Assembly: GCA_946406115.1 (NCBI GenBank)
Contig: OX291544.1
Span: forward strand, 25,933,521-25,997,520
Direction of reading: 5' to 3'
Length of the DNA stretch: 64,000 nucleotides
Source of the DNA: Apoda limacodes
Lineage: Eukaryota > Arthropoda > Insecta > Lepidoptera > Limacodidae
The notes below the pieces were generated by a model. That model searched no databases, was not told where the DNA came from, and was given only the letters and a program-made list of their open reading frames with translations. Below are positions 22,201-34,204 of the stretch, in pieces; position 1 is the first letter of the stretch, and each line of letters begins with the position of its first letter. The position numbers and the translations under genes were made by a program.

Positions 22201-24684
22201 AATTCTAAATGGTGTATTCAGTGTTTTTGTTATTCACGAAAAATGACGCTAAAGTTGTTTTTGCGCATTATGTGTCTTTGTCCGCAGCCTATTGCTGTGT
22301 ATATATTCTGTGTCTGGGTTAAGATATAAGAGATTTAACATTAATTTCAACTTGACGTCTTCACGCGATCCTGAGGAAAGGAACCGAGATAGACTAACAA
22401 CGAAGTTCCTACATGGGTTCCATTTTTTTCTTTTTTAGGAGCCCTAAAGCACTGTAACCATTCTGCCGTGATTCTGATTTCAAGGTGTCCAGTTTTTGTG
22501 ACAAATTTTCATAATAAACTCAAACGGTCTAATAGTTTGGGCGTAAATAGGTAGTTCCGTCTTTAAAAATCAACCTAAATATTCACTTCAACAATTTTCT
22601 CTTATACCAACCAAACATTCAATCAGTCGGACGGTTAGATTTTTTTTTTTACATTTAGAACATTTTAACTTTCATCAAGGAAAATTTCACATGCACTAAA
22701 TATTGATCTCCTGTTCAGCGATACTAAGGATATTAAGTTACTGATTTTTCGCATGTGCGCCCTTGTAGCTCTTGACATTAGCATGAATTGCTATTAATTA
22801 TAGGTACTGTGACGTTAGTTCTGTAGCACGATCGGTATTAAACTGATTCCTGACTATTTAAAAATAAAAGTACCTAATGCATAAAGTGATTTTTGCAGCA
22901 ATATATGTTATTAAGAGGATACGCCTCGCAGCGGGCTTCAAACAAACGAATTTCTCATTTCTTTTTGACAATCACTGATCAATCACTGTGAAATTTCTTG
23001 TCATAATCTGTGGTTTTCCAAAAACTTCATAAAAGGTTTTTATTTACTAGAAATCTTTTTTGTCACTATTTGTATGTAAAACTAGAATCCTGTATAACTT
23101 TTAAACTATAAAATTTAACAAAAAACTGACATACTGCAGACCTAGATATTTATTACTAGAACATGTCGTCAAAATTTTGGTGTTTTATCAGGCAGTGTGT
23201 ATAAAATCTTGTATAATGATAAAAGTATGTGTAGAATTATGTAAATAAAATATATTAACTTAAATCTGGAACTTTAAACAAATATAAGATAAGAGAAAAC
23301 CAGAGATACAGTCTTCCTGCTGAAAATTAAGACTATCTAAGCAACCTGATATAACATGATTCCTGAAATCTTTAATATAAGTTTCGAACCATCTAACCAG
23401 ATTTCCAGATCATCTCACAGGTATCACACTGAGACTCAGACATAGATTGTTCAATCTCCCCCTAAAATAATACCTATTACACAATCATACTTCTCTCCTA
23501 AAGTCTGCAGACATCCTAAGCCTCTAATTCATACTAGACTCCTAAGACATAGAATATCTTAATATCAATGTCGGAAAGCAAATTTCAAACATTTTTTGTA
23601 TTTACCTAGTCTAACGTCTGTTCGTGACGAACATTTCCAATTCTATAGCCACGAACAATTATATGACGCCTAGCATAAACTGGATTCCAACACACTGACG
23701 AGGTCAAAGGCTTCCTCCAAGAGTCTTCCAGAACCGTCATACATCATTTCCCGAAGCTATAAACTCGAAAATGACGTTGAACATAGTTAGTTGATGAAGC
23801 TATGTTGTAAAGTAATTTCTTATATGCTCCGACATTAGAAATAAGTTCCGCCCCTGCTCTACCTAGTTCCCTAAGGACGCCGACAGATACTAGATGTGGT
23901 TTGAGTCCCTAAATGTATGTAATCAAAAAAAAAATTTTTAAAAGTGAAACTGAGATATTAAAATTTCCTCTCAACTCTAGAAGTAATTAGTTGTGAAAAT
24001 AAACTTGTATTCAAGAAAATTGTATTCACTCATTGTTAAAATTATTTAATTTGATGTGTTTCTAAGGTGGTATTAATTATACGGATTGATCTCTATCCGT
24101 TACTTCATGAAATTCGGTGATTTGACTAAATTTAGAAGTCACGACTTCGAAGAATAGTTAGGTATAAAAATACCTATAGATTTTATGGTCTCTCGGCGAT
24201 AATGTATTTACTAATAAACACATTTTTATATAGTTGTTGAGCTCTTGACAGGATAATTTAGTTTTTAAATATTTTCATGTAGTATTTAGATTTTCAAACA
24301 TTTCGTTTGAAAATCCCTTAATGAAGCTTCAAATTAAATGCTTAAGTGGTTGTAATCACCCAGTTGAAACAATACACATCAAACAAAATAACATAACAAT
24401 TTTACACACATTCAATCAATCACAAAACACTTTTGTAAATAAATTCGATTTCAAAAGCTCGCCCCCTACTCCAACTAATTGATAAATCAAAAATATTGCA
24501 GTCGTTGTCTGATTTTTCCTGTCACTGTCGAAATTCACTTCTCCAACTGTATAAAAAGGAAAGAAAACCCTACCTGAAACTTTAAGATTCGTTTCAGGCC
24601 TAAAGCTCCTAATTTATAAAACCAGTTGAGAAATAAGAGAAAATTACAGACAACATGCAGGAAGTCGAAAGAGGACTACCTCTC

Positions 24685-24692
<8 letters not shown>

Positions 24693-24722
<30 letters not shown>
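24693..24722. repeat. (AT)15 microsatellite, second copy
   Basis: Same 30-base length as its counterpart at 20,400-20,429, as expected if the duplication is very young or artificial. Confidence 0.95.
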
Positions 24723-24728
<6 letters not shown>

Positions 24729-26386
24729 TTTATTAATTAGACCCATCGTTCCTGGACATACGCTAATGAAAATTCCTTTAGACATACATATTTCACACTT
24801 TAGTCATCAATAAAACATGCATTCGTCTTTAATAAATACATCCAATTAAACTACGTTATCCGAAGAAATTAGTGAATTAAATAAAAATCTAAAAGTTAAA
24901 AGAAGAAATATATGATAACAATTAAAAAAAAATATACTGTTTACCAATTGTATGAAGAGCTCCAAGCATCAAGATTTTACTTGTTAAAGTGCACAATTGA
25001 AAAGTTAAATTTTAAATTAATTAAATTAAATTGAATTAAATGCTAAATTAAAAGTAAATTGATATATCACTTGTACCTAAAAAACTGTTTCTCGTTGACT
25101 TCACCACGACTACACTCTTTGGCTGACTCATTTGTATAAATTCAATTATCACGATCAATCGCCAACACTCCTGCTAGGTGACTGTATTGTATAAAAAAAA
25201 TGAAATGCCATGACTGTATTCTAGAGAACTCCACCAACCAGCTATCGGCTCTGGAGCTTTTTTCTATGCATTCTCGCGGTTCATGGATCTAATAAAACTG
25301 GTTATTCAACATCCCTATCTGTATCCTTTGTTTATACAAATTATGTGACAAACTGAAACTACACCGTATTTGTGTATCTTTTACAAATAATACGGGATAA
25401 AAACAAAATACAGTTCGAGTACGTGACTTTCTATAGTTAAACTTACCAAATTTTAGTTGATCCTTTTAAAGATTAAATATTTTTCTCACAGTTTTTAAAC
25501 TTGTTAAAAGATTCCTGTCATCGTAGACGAAATTAACTGTGTAAGCACAACACAGATGTAAGCACCTATTCACTTAAGAAAATAACTCAAGTTTCTAAGT
25601 ATTGCTCATAAATTCAGTTCACCATATTTACTTTCATGTATATCTTCAAAGTAACATAAAACGATATGTAACAATTGCTACTTCGTTTCATATAGCGATT
25701 GACCTGACACATCCAGATGAACGTGTGTGCGTGTCTAACGCGGGGGAAACCGCGGTTAAAAGCTAGTATAAATACAAATTAATAACCGTATACAGTAAAT
25801 AGCCAAAACAAACTTCAAAAGGGAAACGGCATTTTTGGCATTATCTTTAATCCTTTTTAATTTTTTTTTAACAAAACGAAACCTTTTCTTTTATTCGGAT
25901 ACTAAATAAATCATCTAACTTTTGATGTTACCAAACGTTTTTGATTCTATCGGTATCTACGGTATCTTTTGTCTTTTATAATTCAGCTTTTGTTTTAGAT
26001 CTCAGTACGATTGCCAGTTTGTAAAGACTTCTGTCATTCTAATACAATTCAGAAAGCATTATTTATTACTCTTGCCCTTTTGTTCAAATTAATGAAGTAA
26101 ATTTGGTCAAAAAGGTTGAGATTGTGATTCTAAAATGATATTTGACTTCGGTTTTACATTAAAAACAAAATCAGCCAAAAGGTAATGAATAAAAGGTAGT
26201 GAAACTTGTTAATTTTTCGTTTAAAAAACCTCTGCAAAGCAGATCTTATTTTTTAAAAAACAAATATGGTAAATATTCAGAGTTAAAGAAGTTCGCTCAA
26301 ACTACCTTATAAAATTTTTTTTAATATTCACGACTGTAAATTGCTGTGTTTTTAACTGTCTTTGTAAGTACTGTTGCAGGTGTTGT

Positions 26387-26493
26387 AGTACATACGGACG
26401 ACAGTGGGGATAAAGGCGATTTAGTACATACGGACAACAGAGGGATAAAGGCAGCCGTAGGACATACGGGCAACAGGGGAATGAAGTCAGGAT
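26387..26493 (+). repeat. 36-bp minisatellite, second set
   Basis: Counterpart of 22,094-22,200 in duplication copy 2, with no length change. Confidence 0.8.
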
Positions 26494-27491
26494 AATTCTA
26501 AATGGTGTATTCAGTGTTTTTGTTATTCACGAAAAATGACGCTAAAGTTGTTTTTGCGCATTATGTGTCTTTGTCCGCAGCCTATTGCTGTGTATATATT
26601 CTGTGTCTGGGTTAAGATATAAGAGATTTAACATTAATTTCAACTTGACGTCTTCACGCGATCCTGAGGAAAGGAACCGAGATAGACTAACAACGAAGTT
26701 CCTACATGGGTTCCATTTTTTTCTTTTTTAGGAGCCCTAAAGCACTGTAACCATTCTGCCGTGATTCTGATTTCAAAGTGTCCAGTTTTTGTGACAAATT
26801 TTCATAATAAACTCAAACGGTCTAATAGTTTGGGCGTAAATAGGTAGTTCCGTCTTTAAAAATCAACCTAAATATTCACTTCAACAATTTTCTCTTATAC
26901 CAACCAAACATTCAATCAGTCGGACGGTTAGATTTTTTTTTTTACATTTAGAACATTTTAACTTTCATCAAGGAAAATTTCACATGCACTAAATATTGAT
27001 CTCCTGTTCAGCGATACTAAGGATATTAAGTTACTGATTTTTCGCATGTGCGCCCTTGTAGCTCTTGACATTAGCATGAATTGCTATTAATTATAGGTAC
27101 TGTGACGTTAGTTCTGTAGCACGATCGGTATTAAACTGATTCCTGACTATTTAAAAATAAAAGTACCTAATGCATAAAGTGATTTTTGCAGCAATATATG
27201 TTATTAAGAGGATACGCCTCGCAGCGGGCTTCAAACAAACGAATTTCTCATTTCTTTTTGACAATCACTGATCAATCACTGTGAAATTTCTTGTCATAAT
27301 CTGTGGTTTTCCAAAAACTTCATAAAAGGTTTTTATTTACTAGAAATCTTTTTTGTCACTATTTGTATGTAAAACTAGAATCCTGTATAACTTTTAAACT
27401 ATAAAATTTAACAAAAAACTGACATACTGCAGACCTAGATATTTATTACTAGAACATGTCGTCAAAATTTTGGTGTTTTATCAGGCAGTGT

Positions 27492-28020
27492 CAAAAATAA
27501 GTGAATAATTTGTTTGTGTAAAGCACGCTAAATGTCTTTTTTTTTCTTTTTTAATTTAATTCAATGGCGAATTCATTTTGTTGTGCCGGTCCAAAATTTA
27601 AATTAAACTTGATGAGTTACCTCTAGTTAGTTCGTTCCATTTTCAAATCACATATTCAACCGCTCAAGCGGCCGGCTAAAACATTGCGAGCCGCTCTCTG
27701 ATACTGTACTGCAAGTACGATTTATACCAAAGAAGTTTGTGCAAGATATGGTTGCATATCGTTACTTGTTTGAGATTTTTTTTTTGTATTGCTCTACGCC
27801 CTAATTTTGACATAGTAGCACAAACCAAACAATCGTTTGAAATTAATGTTTTGGCTTTGATAATAGTTTGAGTACTCGTAATTATTGTGAATTATCAATT
27901 AATTGATCATGCATGAAAAATAAATGTAATTTTTATCAAACTTTTGTGCCAAAATAGTATAAATGACATCGGTTCCTGTCCGTCTGTCTGTATGCCTGAG
28001 CTGTATTTCTCTGCAATTGT
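27492..28020. other. AT-rich DNA, no gene seen
   Basis: Nothing is recognised except a CCGTCTGTCTGTATG microsatellite-like word at about 27,979, of the sort found inside lepidopteran repeats. Confidence 0.4.
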
Positions 28021-28079
28021 ATGGTAAAAATAATTATTAGTATTTAGAAATTGAATTAAGGATGAACGGGGTCCGTTTG

Positions 28080-28345
28080 CACAACTTTTATTCTAAAATT
28101 ATATGTGACTAACTTTTGCCCGCCCTAAATTTGGTTATCGGTGTAGATTTTTAACAACACCTCCTTAATTAAAGAAAAAAAAAACCGATTCCCACTGCAC
28201 GTTTTCAATTAGCTTATGTCCTTTACCGGAACTTAAAGTATCTCTTAGCCAAAATTCATCTCAATTGGTACAGTAGTTTACGCGTGAAGAGGTAACAGAC
28301 AGACAGACAGACAGATTTACTTTCGCATTTATAATATTTATATGG
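28080..28345 (-). mobile_element. Helitron-like/SINE-like repeat copy, reverse orientation
   Basis: The plus-strand words TTGCCCGCCCTAAATTTGGT with TATCGGTGTAG are the reverse complement of the tail seen at 44,951-44,990, 51,138-51,182 and 52,360-52,405. The far end reads ACAGACAGACAGACAGATTT then ACTTTCGCATTTATAATATT, the reverse of the usual head. Between them are sequences such as TCATCTCAATTGGTACAGTA, typical of this group. It is non-coding. Confidence 0.6.
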
Positions 28346-28436
28346 ATAATATTTTTGTCTTACCTAAGTTTACTGTAAAAGTCTGATGTTTATAACTCGA
28401 AGTATTTGTTACGTGACGGTTTTATATTTTCCAAAG

Positions 28437-28660
28437 GATTTTCCAAAATTGGAAACTCATCCATATCACAATGTGGGAGACAGCCACTTTTTACCAACCA
28501 CATTAGTCCTGACACGTGGTGAGTCCATCGCTGCAATACTGCTTCTGATAGCAGTATATCTGGACTAAGGTGGGTTTATGTATGTCCTATAAGTCCTAAA
28601 TACTAGCTTTAGAGTCAGCTCGTACCGAAACGCGACGCGACATATAGCGGCAACGTCGCG
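28437..28660 (-). repeat. Dispersed repeat of unknown family, copy B, plus CGACGCGACA-type tail
   Basis: This aligns with copy A at 11,255-11,460 on the same strand. It is followed at 28,613-28,660 by GTCAGCTCGTACCGAAACGC then GACGCGACAT; a diverged version (GTCAGCTCAGACCGAGATGA) lies at 14,063. The parent family is not recognised. Confidence 0.45.
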
Positions 28661-28710
28661 CGGCGCATCTTTAAGGGCCCTCTTACACCCCACTAGCGCC
28701 GCCATTAGAT

Positions 28711-28743
28711 CGCACATCTAGTTCTTTAAAGTCATAAATGTCA
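28711..28743 (+). repeat. Left TIR (33 bp)
   Basis: Perfect match to the reverse complement of 31,761-31,793. Similarity stops just inside, where the left arm continues AAAAAATCC and the right arm (reversed) continues TTTTGTATA. Confidence 0.9.
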
Positions 28744-29529
28744 AAAAATCCAAAATTGAGTTGTCAATGCCAGAAGTAATAATCGAGTGCTTAAAGGTCT
28801 TTTTTTAATTCAACAACTGTGCGTTAGAGAGCGCCAATGTCATTATAACATTCATGCAAAAAGTTACGCGCCTTGGGTGCAAAGATATCCTATTAGTCAG
28901 TTATGCACGACCCCCCGCGGTGAGCAGTTTTTTCCAGGGGCTACATCGTCGTTCAGGTATATATGACTTCAAAATTTTATATTCCTAAAGTATAAAAGAC
29001 GTAAATATACATTTGTGTCATTAAAACACGCAAGCAACTGACAATTTAAAAAGCAACAATGCCCTTTTTGTATATTGTGTCTCAGTCGCAGAGCTAGTCT
29101 CAGTTTTTTATTTAATAACAACCTAATTGTAATTTATGCTATTTCAGTACTAGAATATTCCCAAACTATAAAATAAGGAAGGACTGGATTGTATTTAGAG
29201 GCATTATCGCACTATATTTATAGTTTTTGTAGTAATTCTGTCAATTTTTGCTCACGTAATTACAATTTATTTACCTACTTGACATTATAAAATTAACCAA
29301 CAACTTTATTTTTAGTTAGTTACATTGTAATTACGTCATTAAATTATCCTAAAAAAATAAATAACTGTCATTCAAGTATGCCTAACCATTATTATGTTTT
29401 AATTGGCTTCCTATTGAATTTTGATAAGAATTAAATATTATCTAAACTTTTACAACGAAAACATTATAATTTTAGAGAAAAGTGGCAAGTAATCACAATA
29501 AAAATTTAGTTGAAAGGGCCATTAAAGGC

Positions 29530-31197
29530 TAGATTCCTGTTCCTTTCGCAAATATAAAAAATTTAAACATCCAAAAAGAGAAAAATAATAATTCACATAC
29601 ACCTTCATTATCTCTCGACGATGATAAAAAGTGTATTGAAGATATTGCACTGGTTAATAGTACTGAACATGAAATTTTTGACTCCGTAGCTGTGTTTCAG
29701 TAAACCTTTGACTATGTGAGATAAATTCTTTAAGTAAAAGCTAACCGGTAGTGTCTTGACAATATATTTGAAATTCAACCTAAAAAGAATATCACATACC
29801 TACTATACCTACACAAAATACTTATAAAAAGACACAAATAATATTATAATACATATAACCATACATATATTTGTACATAAATAAACAATTTTATTATAAA
29901 TAGTTTCATAAATATGAAAAATCACTACATATTTTTTTAAGTATTTAAATATAAAAAGAAAAGGCTCTAATTTAAAATCATTTCAGGTATTAACCATCAT
30001 GAGTTGTGTTCGTCTTCAGCTCCAACTTGCGCAAAGAAAATATCAGTTAAAAGCCTAAGCCTGTTTGGAAGTAGTGGCTGATCTTGCCCAACTTAATACC
30101 TGTGGTAAAATTCAAGAATGTTCTGATGAGAAAAACACCTTTGTAGCTGAAGATATTTCTCAAGAAAGCGACCCATTCTCTGGAACTGACAATGATGATG
30201 ACTTTATACCCAAAAACAAGAAAAAACGTGGGCGTCTTCCGTCCCGTTGCTCAACATCATCAAGTTCTTAATTAGACTCTTCATCCAGTTCATCTTCTAG
30301 TTCTTCGAGGTCGTATTCTTCGGTTTCGGCCAAAATAGGCAAAAAAAGAATACGCAATGTCACCAAATGGAAAAAAAAAGAATTGAAGCTCTTAAAAAAT
30401 TCTAGAAGACAGTATGTCTTTAATCTGGGAAACTTTGGAAAACCAATTAATTAAGCCTCCTTGCTTAGATAAATGCCGATTATCTTGCTCAACAAAATTA
30501 ACGACTGAAAAGAGGCAGAAATTGTTTGACAATTTCTGGAGTCCTGGTTCATTTCAAAGGCAATGGGATTATCTGTCATCATGCGCAGCAACTCTGAATG
30601 TTTCTGTGCGTCGCTTGAAAATGAATGCAACAAAATAAAGACGAACAAATTGCTGTTTTACATTTTGAGTAGAAGGGAAAACAATTTGAATGTTCAAAAC
30701 CTTCTTGTTAAGCACTTTGGCGATAGTTGAAAGGATGTTACGAGCAGTTATTCAAGCAAAATGCAGTGACACTGGTATAGTTCTAATCGATCGTCGTGGA
30801 AAGCATTTAAAGACCAATTTGGACCCAGAAATCACACAATCCGTACGTGATCATATAAATTTAATTCCACGAGTCGAAAGTCACTACATTAGGGCTAACA
30901 CTTCTCAAGAGTGCATCTACAGTTCACTACTCAAGAGTACATCTACAGTTCACTACTTAACGCTGTCAAACTGACAGAAATCAGAATGATCCGTTTTTTT
31001 TAAAAACCTAGATGAGTACGAATTCAAAACATTGTATGAGGAAGACGGAAGGACGAAAGTTTCAATTAAAATTAGATAATGGCGATGTTCAAGATGTAGT
31101 TTTGAAACTTGCATAAAATTAGCATATAGCCATTTCAGAGCGGAAGAAAAAAGATTTGTCACAATTGATTTCCGACAACATTATTGCAAAACAATAA
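29530..31197 (+). pseudogene. Decayed transposase-like gene with an apparent intron
   Basis: Open pieces appear in order: 29,530-29,699 (acidic and Asn-rich, with SLDDDKKCIEDIALVNSTEH), 30,065-30,271 (acidic DPFSGTDNDDDF, then basic KNKKKRGR, then Ser-rich), 30,414-30,638 (CRLSCSTKLTTEKRQKLFD then WSPGSFQRQWDYLSSC), 30,690-30,950 (DRRGKHLKTNLDPEI then PRVESHYIRANTSQE) and a tail ending SQLISDNIIAKQ at 31,197. The Cys pair, the D-x-R-G-K-H word and the E-S-H-Y-x-R-A-N-T word are shared by a large family of insect and hydra transposon-like proteins I recall without a firm name. GT at 29,700 and AG at 29,986 would bound a 287-bp intron. Stops and frame changes make the gene nonfunctional. The stop overlaps an AATAAA at 31,193-31,198. 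The DDE-type catalytic core is not identifiable and appears deleted after 30,950. Confidence 0.65.
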
Positions 31198-31760
31198 AGC
31201 TATTTTTACAATTCTATTTTTTAAAATTGCATTAGAAATATTATACATACATGTATGTTTGAATTTTTAATATTATTTTTAAGGAATCTGATCTGTGATT
31301 ACTGTACCATCATAATTAAAATAACATAAGTAGGCTAAACAGGCTGTATATCAAATATCAGCTACTACGCTGCCATTAGTGAAATCCGTCAACTTAAACT
31401 AAAATTTAATTTACGTGAAGACTTCGAAAGTGTCAAGTTATTTTATGACATTAGAATAAATAGATACCTTCTTTATTTTCGTGTATTATTCACAATAAAT
31501 ACTGTAATCATTTTTGTCACAAGTTACAGAGATGACATCATTTAGTGCAAAAATGCCACAAATGTGGGTGTCATTGCACTTTTTTGCCTATTTTGTATGT
31601 TCTTTTAAATATTTTCGTTTCTTTTTTACTTCAATCGTACGTAAATGAACAAACATTAATAAAAAAATCATCGCAGACAAATATCACACTAAATTTAGTC
31701 ATTATCGTAGTTGTGACAAAAAAAATATCTTTAAAGTGCTGTGCTGTACAATATACAAAA

Positions 31761-31793
31761 TGACATTTATGACTTTAAAGAACTAGATGTGCG
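31761..31793 (-). repeat. Right TIR (33 bp)
   Basis: Perfect inverted partner of the left TIR. AGAT follows immediately, matching the AGAT before the left TIR. Confidence 0.9.
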
Positions 31794-31924
31794 AGATATC
31801 CTCAAGTTTCTGTTAGTAGAAAACGAATTTCTAAAATCCAAATGTCGCAAATAAAAAGCTAGTCATAACCTTTTTTTAGAAGGTTTTATATAGTTTCTAA
31901 ATAATATCTGTGAGTTGCAGTTGG

Positions 31925-32345
31925 CATTTTTGCTACAAGTGACCGTTTTTAGCAGCATACTTTAGAAGTTACATTCTCACATTTTACCACTTTGGTAGTG
32001 TCACTTACGCAAACTATTCAGTTCGAAAAAAAAATATATGAGCAACCTCAATATCATTTTTGAAGACCTATCCCTATGGATACCCCACACGTATTGGTTC
32101 GATGAAAAAAATTTTTGAGTTTCAGTTTTCAGTATGGGGAACGCCCAAAATTTATTGTTTTTTTTCTATTTTTGTGTGAAAATCTTAATGCGATTCACAG
32201 AATTCATCTACTTACCAAGTTTTTCAACAGTATAGTTCTTATAGTTTCGGAAAAAAGTGGCTGTGACATACGGACGGACGGACAGACAGACATACATGAC
32301 GAATCCATAAGGGTTCCGTTTTTTGGAAGTCTTAGTAACATTTGG
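31925..32345 (+). mobile_element. GTGCGAG-type repeat, 3' two thirds
   Basis: It shares a long collinear stretch with the minus-strand copy at 47,985-48,240: TTTACCACTTTGG-AGT, CAAACTATTCAGTT, CAACCTCAATATCATTTTTG, AAGACCTATCC and AGTATGGGGAAC-CCC. It ends with CATACGGACGGACGGACAGA and AAGGGTTCCGTTTTTTGG, as the family does. The head is missing. The 95-codon plus-strand frame inside it is repeat sequence. Confidence 0.7.
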
Positions 32346-34204
32346 GATATTCAAACAGATCACATTGCATACAAACGCAGCCTTGTACGATTACCTTTAT
32401 AGTTACGGTTACCTTTCAAGTTCAAGACACGGGTACAACCACCAGTTTAGTAAGTTTAGAAGTTGTAGAACGTGAATTCTTGTTCAGTCAAACATTTTAA
32501 GCTGGACTAGTTGTTTGTCCTTTACTGTTTAACTGTCATCTGTAAAATAATATCGACTAAACCTGTCAAAATCACATTAAATTACCATTTACTAAAACTG
32601 TAACCGTTATATAAAATAAAAATTACTAAAACTGTCAAAATTACATACAATTAATATCTATTAAGCCTGTTAAAATTAAATAAAATTTTATCTTTTTCAG
32701 TCACGTTATGAAGTATGAATTTTGAAAACTTAGTATATAATCCAGTTGGTATATTAGATTTTTTTAAAATAACTAACTAGGTAGGTACAAACTTAAAGTT
32801 CCTTAAAATTTAAAATATACAGCGATTAAGTGTGGAAAAATGTTATATAATTTTCATAACTTTTTATGTACAATATTTTCGTACTTTTAAAATTATACAG
32901 TTTTTCTGAGTATACTAAATTGCATTCCAGAGATGCTGCTATGACATATGACATATATATATTAATAAATAAATGTTTTACTTATATTTCGTTATTATAT
33001 GATAATAATCTCATAACCTCACAACAATAACCATTATGCCCAACTTTTCTCAGTTATTTTTTGTAATCATAATTTCAGTAAAATACAAGCAAAATTTTTA
33101 CATATCATAAAAATAACAAAGGCCATTGAATACAATGTAAATATTTGAATTTTGATTTCATTAACTTCAGTTTAATATCGCTTTGGAATTTTTTTTATAA
33201 AAAAATCTCGTTTAATACGATAGAAGAAAAAGGTCAAACATTCATCCTGTACTAACAAACTAGTAGTTATGTAACCTAATTAAAGGTGAGTTACTTACTA
33301 CATAACTCGTAGAAACGGTTGGGGTTGCCAAGTACATTATTACATAACAATTAAGTAGTAGTATTTTCTCATCGCCCATTATTCCATTTACAATTTTTCA
33401 TCATTTTTAGTATAGCATTTAGGAACAACCTACTTAGTTTTTCATACTTCTATATAATTTATATTTAATTTAAGAAATATTCTTTTTTTATTTCAAAGGC
33501 ATTTCTATAACATGCATTTAACATTTATAATTAATATATGAAACATATTTATATCTATTTAATCATTTTACTGGAATGTGACAACCTTAAAAATTTATGA
33601 GAGCTTGTTGGTGATTGTATGGAATAGTGAAAAAATCGCTAGATAACATTTTCTACTCATTTCATAGCAAAAATGTTTGTACTACAAACAAAGTTTTAAA
33701 TCCTAGGCCAGGATTGCCTTGATTGCTAGACATGGAATGGGCAACGAATATATACGAGTCATATTTGCGTAGAAAATTGATAAGGGCAATGTTGGCTAAA
33801 AGTCTAAATAATTTTGCCCGCCATCAAAATAGACTTAATTTTGGATTAAATTTTAATTAATCAAAAAGTTTACATCCATCCATGCATACGATCATATAGT
33901 TGTAGAATTTAGAAAAAAAAATTCTATTCCTATAGAAAAAACTTGAAATTTATTCGATTTTAATAAAAAAACGGGCAAAGTAGGCGTGTTTGACGTTACT
34001 CGATAACAAAGCGCCGTGCTCCAAGACCGCCTTCATGTGAATAAATACATTGGTATCGTTTTGTGCCATTTAAACGTTTTTTTAATTCCCGTTTAAAAAG
34101 GGCTCGTGCAAATGAGGCCTTACGGAACCATTGGTAATATTAGAATGGATTATATAGAATGTGGTCGATCATCGTCGTGAGATTGCTACTCATTTAGGGT
34201 ATAA
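32346..34204. other. AT-rich DNA, no gene seen
   Basis: Nearly 1.9 kb of AT-rich sequence in which I see no coding frame, RNA gene or known repeat. Confidence 0.5.

Larger units (their letters stand above)
18903..23195 (+). repeat. 4,293-bp tandem duplication, copy 1
   Basis: From TGTGTATAAAATCTTG onward the sequence is repeated base for base at a constant offset of 4,293. The unit is AT-rich and holds an (AT)15 microsatellite at 20,400-20,429, three copies of a 36-bp minisatellite at 22,094-22,200, a Helitron-like tail at about 21,440-21,475 and otherwise unrecognised DNA. No gene is recognised. The minus strand around 19,380-19,510 has two short overlapping frames that might be old exon sequence; I have no match for them. 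Confidence 0.9.
23196..27488 (+). repeat. 4,293-bp tandem duplication, copy 2
   Basis: This copy directly follows copy 1 with no spacer. By eye I found four substitutions: C19266/T23559, G/T near 19,596/23,889, an A/T change in the A-run near 19,642/23,935, and G/A near 22,487/26,780. I found no length difference, so identity is about 99.9%. The three outer junctions share TGT: left flank TTA-TGT-GTATA, unit joint CAG-TGT-GTATA, right flank CAG-TGT-CAAAA. That is a 3-bp microhomology at the breakpoint. Confidence 0.9.
28711..31793 (+). mobile_element. DNA transposon with 33-bp TIRs and AGAT flanks
   Basis: The left end, 28,711-28,743 (starting CGCACATCTAGTTC), is the exact reverse complement of 31,761-31,793 (ending GAACTAGATGTGCG). 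AGAT lies directly outside both ends (28,707-28,710 and 31,794-31,797), a likely 4-bp target-site duplication. The 3,083-bp element contains one recognisable gene relic, a transposase-like protein at about 29,530-31,197 on the plus strand. Perfect ends with a broken gene suggest it last moved fairly recently using a transposase made elsewhere. A 4-bp duplication and this protein type would fit a Sola-like element, but I could not verify that. Confidence 0.8.
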
